Assembly: GCA_031178625.1 (NCBI GenBank)
Contig: JAPSIR010000001.1
Location: forward strand, 1-64,000
Source of the DNA: Cellulomonas sp.
Lineage (GTDB): Bacteria > Actinomycetota > Actinomycetes > Actinomycetales > Cellulomonadaceae
Length of the DNA: 64,000 bases
Direction of reading: 5' to 3'
Within the stretch, counting starts at the first letter, position 1. Each line of letters begins with the position of its first letter. The translations under genes and the position numbers were made by a program. Below are positions 57,589 through 64,000 of this stretch, piece after piece. The notes under the pieces are model-generated. The model was not told the origin of the DNA. It was given only the letters and a program-made list of their open reading frames with translations, and did no database searches.

Positions 57589-58575
57589 ATGCGCTTCGGA
57601 CTCTTCATCCCCCAGGGCTGGCGGCAGGACCTCACCGGCATCGACCCCCGCGAGCACTGGCCCGTCATGCGCGGGCTCGCGCAGTGGGCCGACGCCGGCG
57701 ACGCCTTCGAGTCGATCTGGGTCTACGACCACTTCCACGCGGTGCCCGAGCCCAACGGTGAGGCGACGCACGAGGCGTGGAGCCTCATCACGGCGTTCGG
57801 CGCCGTGACGGACCGCGTCCGCCTCGGGCAGATGTGCACGTGCATGGGGTACCGGAACCCGGCCTACCTGGCCAAGGTCGCCGCGACCGCGGACCACGTG
57901 TCGGGCGGGCGCGTCGAGATGGGCATCGGCGCCGGCTGGTACGAGCACGAGTGGCGCGCGTACGGCTACGGCTTCCCGACCGCCGGGCAGCGCATCGCCA
58001 TGCTCGACGAGGGCGTGCAGATCTTCCGCCAGCTGTGGACGGACGGCGTCGCGACGCTGGACGGCGCGCACTACCAGGTCGACGGCGCCCAGCTGTCGCC
58101 GCTGCCGCTGCAGGCCGGCGGGCCGCCGCTGTGGATCGCCGGCGGCGGCGAGAAGAAGACGCTGCGCATCGCCGCGCAGCACGCCGCGTACACGAACTTC
58201 GACGGCACGCCCGAGGGCTTCGCGCACAAGTCGGAGATCCTGCGCGGGCACTGCGAGGCCGTCGGCCGCCCGTTCGAGGAGATCACGCGCTCCGCCAACT
58301 ACAACGTCGTCATCGGCCGCACGCAGGCCGAGGTCGACGACCGCCTGGAGTGGGTCCACGAGCACCTGCGGCAGACGGTGCCGGACAGCGCCGACCGCGA
58401 GTTCGCGCAGTGGCCCCGCGGGCCGCTCGTCGGCACGCCCGAGCAGATCGTCGAGAAGCTCCGCGAGCTCGAGGGCCTCGGCATGACGTACGCGATCACG
58501 TACTTCGCCGAGGCGGCGTACGACCGCTCGGGCATCGAGCTGTTCACCACCGAGGTCGTCCCCCACCTGCGCTGA
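57589..58575 (+). CDS. LLM-class (F420-dependent) oxidoreductase
   Basis: MRFGLFIPQGWRQDLTG, ESIWVYDHFHAVPEP, LGQMCTCMGYRNPAYLAKVAATADHVSGGRVEMGIGAGWYEHEWRAYGYGFP. Confidence 0.92.
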   Translation: MRFGLFIPQGWRQDLTGIDPREHWPVMRGLAQWADAGDAFESIWVYDHFHAVPEPNGEATHEAWSLITAFGAVTDRVRLGQMCTCMGYRNPAYLAKVAATADHVSGGRVEMGIGAGWYEHEWRAYGYGFPTAGQRIAMLDEGVQIFRQLWTDGVATLDGAHYQVDGAQLSPLPLQAGGPPLWIAGGGEKKTLRIAAQHAAYTNFDGTPEGFAHKSEILRGHCEAVGRPFEEITRSANYNVVIGRTQAEVDDRLEWVHEHLRQTVPDSADREFAQWPRGPLVGTPEQIVEKLRELEGLGMTYAITYFAEAAYDRSGIELFTTEVVPHLR

Positions 58576-58592
58576 CGCGTCCCGCACCCCGG

Positions 58593-58629
58593 CGCCCCGG
58601 TGCCCGTCCCCACGGACGGCACCGGGGCG
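58593..58629 (+). terminator. Hairpin downstream of the LLM oxidoreductase
   Basis: CGCCCCGGTGCC ... GGCACCGGGGCG with inner GTCC/GGAC pairing. Confidence 0.7.
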
Positions 58630-58764
58630 TCCTGCGTCGGGCGCTCCCTCGCCGAGCTCGTCATCCGTGCGCCGGGCTCGTCAGATCTACGTGACGATCT
58701 CGGCGCACATCCGACGAGGTCGACGGCGAAAGGCCGAGCGGAGGCGTCCGGGGCGCCGCGGGGG

Positions 58765-59121
58765 TCAGGCGTCGCGTTCGGCGACGACGACGGCGGACGC
58801 GATGCCCGCGTCGTGGGAGATCGACAGGTGGAACCGGTCGACGCCGAGCTCGTCGGCGCGCGCCCGCACGGTCCCCGTGATCTCCACGACGGGCTGCGCG
58901 CCCGCGACCCGGCGCACCGTCGCGTCCTGCCAGCTCATGCCGGGCGGCGCGCCGAGGGCCTTCGCGATCGCCTCCTTGGCGGCGAACCGCGCGGCGAGCG
59001 ACGCGGGCGGCAGGTCCCGCTCGTCGGGCGTGAACAGGCGGGTGCGCAGGCCGGGGACGCGCTCGATCGTCGCGAGGAACCGCGCGACGTCGACCACGTC
59101 GATGCCGACACCGACGATCAC
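58765..59121 (-). CDS. acpS: Holo-[acyl-carrier-protein] synthase
   Basis: [68 protein letters not shown]. Confidence 0.94.
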   Translation of the reverse strand: MIVGVGIDVVDVARFLATIERVPGLRTRLFTPDERDLPPASLAARFAAKEAIAKALGAPPGMSWQDATVRRVAGAQPVVEITGTVRARADELGVDRFHLSISHDAGIASAVVVAERDA

Positions 59122-59197
59122 GCGCGGCCGCCCGGCCGGCCGGCGGCCCGGACGGCCGTGCGGAGGACCGTGCTGACGACGACGCGCCCCCGCGCGC

Positions 59198-61054
59198 TCA
59201 CTCGACCGTGACGGACTTCGCCAGGTTGCGCGGCTGGTCCACGTCGAGGCCCTTGGCCGTCGCGAGCTCGCACGCGAAGATCTGCAGCGGCACGACCGCG
59301 AGCAGCGGCGCGAGCAGCGTCGACGTCTGCGGGACCGTGAACACCTCGTCGGCGTACGGGCGGACCGTCTCGTCGCCCTCCTCGGCGATCACGAGCGTGC
59401 GGGCGCCGCGCGCCCGGATCTCCTGGATGTTGGAGACGATCTTCGAGTGCAGGGAGTCGCGCCCGCGCGGCGACGGCACCACGACGAACACCGGCTGACC
59501 GGGCTCGATCAGAGCGATGGGCCCGTGCTTCAGCTCGCCCGCGGCGAAGCCCTCGGCGTGGATGTACGCGAGCTCCTTGAGCTTGAGCGCGCCCTCCATC
59601 GCGACGGGGTAGCCGACGTGCCGGCCGAGGAACAGCACCGACTGGGTGTCCGCCATCCAGCGCGCGATCTCCCGCACGCGGCCGGCGCGGTCGAGGACCT
59701 GCTGGATCTTGTCGGGGATCGCCCGCAGCTCGTCGAGCACCTGCCCGATCTCGTCGGCGTACTTGTTGCCGCGCAGCTGCGCCAGGTACAGGCCCAGCAG
59801 GTAGGCGGCGGTGATCTGCGACAGGAACGCCTTGGTCGACGCGACGGCGATCTCCGGACCGGCATGGGTGTAGAGCGCCGCGTCGGACTCGCGGGGGATC
59901 GTCGAGCCGTGCGTGTTGACGATCGCGAGGGTCGTCGCGCCCTGCTCCTTCGCGTGCCGGACCGCCATGAGCGTGTCCATCGTCTCGCCGGACTGCGAGA
60001 CGGCGACGACGAGCGTGCGCTCGTCCACCACCGGGTCGCGGTAGCGGAACTCGTGCGCGAGCTCGACCTCGACGGGGATGCGGCACCAGTGCTCGATGGC
60101 GTACTTGGCGACGTGCCCGGCGTAGGCGGCCGTCCCGCACGCGACGACGACGATCTTGTCGACGGCGCGCAGCACCGCCTCGTCGATGCGCAGCTCGTCG
60201 AGCACGAGCCGGCCCGTCGTGTCGGTGCGGCCGAGCAGCGTGTCCGCGACCGCCTGCGGCTGGTCGTGGATCTCCTTGTCCATGAAGGAGCGGAAGCCGC
60301 CCTTCTCGGCGGCCGCCGCGTCCCAGTCGACCGTGAACCGGCGGGCCTCGACGGGCGTCCCGTCGAAGTCGGTGACGGTCACCTCGGTCGGCGTGATCGT
60401 CACGACCTGGTCCTGGCCCAGCTCGAGGGCGTCGCGGGTCGACGCGATGAACGCGCTGACGTCCGAGCCGAGGAAGTTCTCGCCGTCGCCGAGCCCGACG
60501 ACCAGCGGGGAGTCGTGCCGCGCGCCGACGACCGTCGTCGGGTCGTCCCCGTGCACGGCGAGGAGGGTGAACGTGCCGTGCAGGCGCTGCGCGACCGTGC
60601 GCAGCGCCTGGGTGAGGTCCGGCGTCTGCGCGTACGCGCGGGCCACGAGGTGCGCGACGACCTCGGTGTCGGTCTCGGACGTGAACGCGACGCCGGCGGC
60701 CTCGAGCTCCGCCTTGAGCGTGGCGAAGTTCTCGACGATGCCGTTGTGGATGACGGCGACGCCGCCGGACACGTGCGGGTGCGCGTTCACGTCGTTGGGG
60801 GCGCCGTGCGTCGCCCAGCGGGTGTGGCCGATCGCCGCGGTGGCCGCGGGCATCGGGTGGGTGTCGATCTCCTCGACGAGGTTGGCGAGCTTGCCCGCCT
60901 TCTTCGCGGTGGCGAGCGACGCCCCCGGCGACACGAGCGCGACACCGGCGGAGTCGTACCCCCGGTACTCCAGCCTCCGCAGACCTTCGAGGACCACCTC
61001 CAGGGGTCGACCGCTCGGCTGCTGGCTCCCGACGTACCCGACGATCCCGCACAT
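59198..61054 (-). CDS. glmS: Glutamine-fructose-6-phosphate aminotransferase
   Basis: [39 protein letters not shown]; two SIS domains; C-terminal [15 protein letters not shown]. Confidence 0.97.
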   Translation of the reverse strand: MCGIVGYVGSQQPSGRPLEVVLEGLRRLEYRGYDSAGVALVSPGASLATAKKAGKLANLVEEIDTHPMPAATAAIGHTRWATHGAPNDVNAHPHVSGGVAVIHNGIVENFATLKAELEAAGVAFTSETDTEVVAHLVARAYAQTPDLTQALRTVAQRLHGTFTLLAVHGDDPTTVVGARHDSPLVVGLGDGENFLGSDVSAFIASTRDALELGQDQVVTITPTEVTVTDFDGTPVEARRFTVDWDAAAAEKGGFRSFMDKEIHDQPQAVADTLLGRTDTTGRLVLDELRIDEAVLRAVDKIVVVACGTAAYAGHVAKYAIEHWCRIPVEVELAHEFRYRDPVVDERTLVVAVSQSGETMDTLMAVRHAKEQGATTLAIVNTHGSTIPRESDAALYTHAGPEIAVASTKAFLSQITAAYLLGLYLAQLRGNKYADEIGQVLDELRAIPDKIQQVLDRAGRVREIARWMADTQSVLFLGRHVGYPVAMEGALKLKELAYIHAEGFAAGELKHGPIALIEPGQPVFVVVPSPRGRDSLHSKIVSNIQEIRARGARTLVIAEEGDETVRPYADEVFTVPQTSTLLAPLLAVVPLQIFACELATAKGLDVDQPRNLAKSVTVE

Positions 61055-61172
61055 GGCGTCGATCCTAACGACAGCGTGGTCGTCGGCGGTCCCGCGCGGC
61101 CCGTGCCGCCCGTCACGCCCGCCGGGACGCGCCCCGGCGGGCGGCGACCCCGCCGTGCGCCACAATCGACGG

Positions 61173-62132
61173 GTGCCGACGTCGCCCCCCACCGTGGTGC
61201 CCGCCACCCCGTACGTCGACCTGGACCGCGAGGCGTGGACCCGCCTGTCCGCGTCGACCCCGCTCCCCCTCACCGACGCCGACGTCGCGCGCCTGCGCGG
61301 GCTCGGCGACCCGATCGACCTGGCCGAGGTGGACGCGATCTACCGGCCGCTGTCCCGGCTGCTCGACCTGTACATCCAGGGCACGCGCGGCCTGCACCGG
61401 GCGACGAGCACGTTCCTGCGGGAGGACGTCGGCCGCACGCCGTACGTCATCGGCGTGGCCGGGTCGGTCGCCGTGGGCAAGTCGACGACCGCGCGGCTCC
61501 TGCGCGAGCTGATCGCCCGCTGGCCGGCGACGCCGCGCGTCGAGCTCGTCACGACCGACGGCTTCCTGCACCCGAACGCTGAGCTCGAGCGGCGCGGCCT
61601 GCTGCAGCGCAAGGGGTTCCCCGAGTCCTACGACCGGCGCGCGCTGCTGCGCTTCGTGTCCAAGGTGAAGGCAGGTCGTCCCGAGGTGAGCGTGCCGGTG
61701 TACGACCACCTGACGTACGACATCGTGCCGGGCGCGGAGGTCGTGGTGCGCCAGCCGGACGTGCTCATCGTCGAGGGGCTCAACGTGCTCCAGCCGGCGC
61801 GCCCCACGGCCGCGGGCGCGTCGAACCTCGCGCTGAGCGACTTCTTCGACTTCTCCATCTACGTCGACGCCCGCACCGCCGACGTGAAGCAGTGGTACGT
61901 CGACCGGTTCCTGTCGCTGCGGGCGACCGCGTTCGCGCGGCCGGAGTCGTACTTCCACCGGTACGCGTCGCTCACGGACGCGCAGGCCGTGGCACGGGCC
62001 GAGGAGATCTGGGGCGCGATCAACGCGCCGAACCTCGAGCAGAACATCCTGCCGACGCGGTCGCGCGCGACGCTCGTGCTGACCAAGGGGCCGGACCACG
62101 CCGTGCAGCGGGTGCGTCTGCGCAAGCTGTGA
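61173..62132 (+). CDS. coaA: Type I pantothenate kinase
   Basis: [73 protein letters not shown]. Confidence 0.96.
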   Translation: MPTSPPTVVPATPYVDLDREAWTRLSASTPLPLTDADVARLRGLGDPIDLAEVDAIYRPLSRLLDLYIQGTRGLHRATSTFLREDVGRTPYVIGVAGSVAVGKSTTARLLRELIARWPATPRVELVTTDGFLHPNAELERRGLLQRKGFPESYDRRALLRFVSKVKAGRPEVSVPVYDHLTYDIVPGAEVVVRQPDVLIVEGLNVLQPARPTAAGASNLALSDFFDFSIYVDARTADVKQWYVDRFLSLRATAFARPESYFHRYASLTDAQAVARAEEIWGAINAPNLEQNILPTRSRATLVLTKGPDHAVQRVRLRKL

Positions 62133-62142
62133 CGCCGGGCCT

Positions 62143-62754
62143 CTAGGGGGCGGCAGCGCGTGCGCCCGGCGCCCCCGGGCCGAGCGCGTCGACGTCGGCG
62201 GGCACGGCGAGCACCACCGGCTCCTCCGTGCGGCGCACGACGTCCAGGTCCGCGAGCGCGCCGTCGACCGCGTCGCCGTCGCCGGCGCACGCGAGCGCCT
62301 CGGGCAGGAGCACGGCGTCGTCGAGCGCGTCGACGAGCCACACCTGCGGCGCGGGGCCGGTGGCGCACGGCTCCGGGGTCGCGCGGCGCTCGACGAGCCG
62401 CAGCAGCTCCGTCAGGTCGCCCTCGAGCCGGGTGGACGTCACGGAGTGCCACGTGCCAGCGCTGTCGCGCAGCGGCTCACCGCGGCCGCACACCAGCACG
62501 GTGTCGGCGACGAAGCCCTCCGGAGGGGTCCCCCGGTCCACGGGCGCCGTCGACGCCGTCGGCACCGGGAGGGGTTCGAGCGCGAGCGCACGGAGCACCT
62601 CGGGCACGAGGCAGCTCGCCTCCGCGCGCACCTCGGCCGTCTCGGACGCCGACGCGGTCGCCCCGGTGGGCCCGCCGGCCGGCGCGCACGCGGCGACGGG
62701 CAGCACGACGACGGCCGCGAGCACCGCCCGCGTCGCCCCGCACCCCCTGCGCAT
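62143..62754 (-). CDS. Putative lipoprotein of unknown function
   Basis: MRRGCGATRAVLAAVVVLPVAACAPAGG signal peptide with VAAC lipobox. Confidence 0.7.
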   Translation of the reverse strand: MRRGCGATRAVLAAVVVLPVAACAPAGGPTGATASASETAEVRAEASCLVPEVLRALALEPLPVPTASTAPVDRGTPPEGFVADTVLVCGRGEPLRDSAGTWHSVTSTRLEGDLTELLRLVERRATPEPCATGPAPQVWLVDALDDAVLLPEALACAGDGDAVDGALADLDVVRRTEEPVVLAVPADVDALGPGAPGARAAAP

Positions 62755-62971
62755 CCGTCCACCCTGTGCCGATCCGTCCCCGGGCGCGCGACGACCGACC
62801 CCCGTGGTGCGGGGGCCTCGCGCGAGCGGGGAGGGACGACGCCGCAGTCGTCCCGGACCGAGCCTAGGACGGCGCGGACGTCACCCGGTCGGCCGATACC
62901 GGATCGTTGTCACACGGTCCTGATCGTGAGGTCATCGTGACCTCGACCGGGGCGGTGGCGGGGACCCGCGG

Positions 62972-63679
62972 TCAGGCGGCGGTGGTACCGCGGACGACCG
63001 GGGCCGGGACGTCCTCCTCGTCGTCGGCGGCCGGCGCGTCCCGCTGGACGCGCGCCACGGACCCACCCGCGCGGCGCTCGGCGTGGTGCGCCGACAGGCC
63101 GGTGGCCCGCCGCAGCACCCAGTCGACGGCCAGGCCGATCACCAGGCCGCCGACCACGCCGACGACGACGCCCAGCACGGGGTTGTCGTGCCCGAGCACG
63201 TGGCCGGCGCCGACGCCGATCGCCGTCGAGTAGAGGGCCCAGGTCACGGCCGCGATGCCCGTGAGCAGGACGAAGCGCGAGCGACGGAACCCGAGGGCGC
63301 CCGCCGTCATGTTGACCGCGACGCGGCCGATCGGGATGTACCGCGCCGCGATGACGAACGCGGCACCGCGCGTCGCGAGCGCCCGCTCCGCCCAGTCGAG
63401 CACGGCCTGCCCGCGCCGACCGCGGAACCACCGCAGCTCGCGGATGCGCACGTGCCGGCCGATCTGGTAGGCGATCTGGTCACCGGTGAACGCGCCCAGC
63501 GCGGCGACGACGACCACGAGCCACAGGAGCGGGCGGCCGGTGGAGGCGGACAGCGACGTCAGCGCGATCACCACCGACTCGCTGGGGATCGGCGGGAAGA
63601 ACCCGTCGATGGTCGCGAAGGCGTAGAGGACCGGGAAGATCCACGGCGAGCCCGCCAGCTCCAGCGTCCACTGCTCCAC
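62972..63679 (-). CDS. DedA-family membrane protein
   Basis: IFPVLYAFATIDGFFPPIPSESVVIALTSLSA, ALGAFTGDQIAYQIGRHV, AARYIPIGRVAVNMTAGALGFRRSRFVLLTGIAAVTWALYSTAIGVGAGHVLG. Confidence 0.93.
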   Translation of the reverse strand: MEQWTLELAGSPWIFPVLYAFATIDGFFPPIPSESVVIALTSLSASTGRPLLWLVVVVAALGAFTGDQIAYQIGRHVRIRELRWFRGRRGQAVLDWAERALATRGAAFVIAARYIPIGRVAVNMTAGALGFRRSRFVLLTGIAAVTWALYSTAIGVGAGHVLGHDNPVLGVVVGVVGGLVIGLAVDWVLRRATGLSAHHAERRAGGSVARVQRDAPAADDEEDVPAPVVRGTTAA

Positions 63680-63772
63680 GTCCTGCTCCCCTCGTCCCCC
63701 ACCCCCCGGTGAGGTCGGCACGACCCACGCTAGGGCCCGCGCGACGGCGAGGACATGGGGTTTCCCCCCGAT

Positions 63773-64000
63773 TCAGCCCTGAGCCGCCCGGATCTCCGTC
63801 CGTGGGTGAACGCCCGATGACGGGGACTCGTTCCCCGGGTGGAGGTCCGGGCGGGCGTACCGGTCGACGAAGGCGCGCAGCACCCCCGGGACCTGCACCC
63901 CGCTCGCCCGGGCCGCCGCGACGACCTCCGCCGCCTCCTCGGGCGCGAAGTACCCGTCGTACCGGTACGCCTCCACGCGGGTGGTCAGCCCCGCGACGTC
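63773..64000 (-). CDS. C-terminal part of an unidentified protein running off the window
   Basis: Open frame to the edge: DVAGLTTRVEAYRYDGYFAPEEAAEVVAAARASGVQVPGVLRAFVDRYARPDLHPGNESPSSGVHPRTEIRAAQG. Confidence 0.45.
   Translation of the reverse strand, partial: DVAGLTTRVEAYRYDGYFAPEEAAEVVAAARASGVQVPGVLRAFVDRYARPDLHPGNESPSSGVHPRTEIRAAQG

Noticed and set aside
62928-62944. GAGGTCA-tcg-TGACCTC as a terminator
   Set aside because: 7-bp stem without a U-tract between two same-strand genes; role unclear.

Overview
High-GC actinobacterial chromosome segment, most like Cellulomonas or related Micrococcales (inferred from protein content and codon bias). It is densely coding and looks like core genome. 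I saw no phage, IS element, CRISPR array, rRNA or tRNA. Blocks in order: 5' end of sucC (window edge) and pcrA; a PspC/Lia-like envelope-stress two-component module; a glycosyltransferase and guaA; a heterodimeric ABC exporter whose two NBDs carry complementary degeneracies; SURF1; phosphoketolase-pta-ackA; an aldehyde dehydrogenase; a fruR-fruK-fruB-fruA-ptsH-ptsI PTS operon; a mannitol-type PTS with a zinc MDR dehydrogenase instead of mtlD; an IdeR/DmdR-boxed siderophore-iron ABC operon; guaB3-guaB; a BldM-like orphan regulator, a MerR regulator with a degenerate B12 domain, and WhiB3/WhiD; a solitary groES with two CIRCE sites; tsaD...rimI-tsaB-tsaE-alr; nnr, acpS, glmS, coaA; and DedA. The right half follows the gene order I recall for the M. 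tuberculosis guaB3-guaB2-sigD-whiB3-groEL1-groES-tsaD-rimI-tsaB-tsaE-alr-nnr-glmS region, but without sigD and groEL1. I did not find a clearly new multi-gene system. The best leads are the half-dead ABC exporter, the rewired bldM/MerR/whiB3/groES locus, a CRP-type palindrome and a single TTA codon in the polyol PTS operon, two hairpins inside the phosphoketolase operon, and repeated leaderless-type -10 boxes. All coordinates and motifs were read by eye, with no database search.
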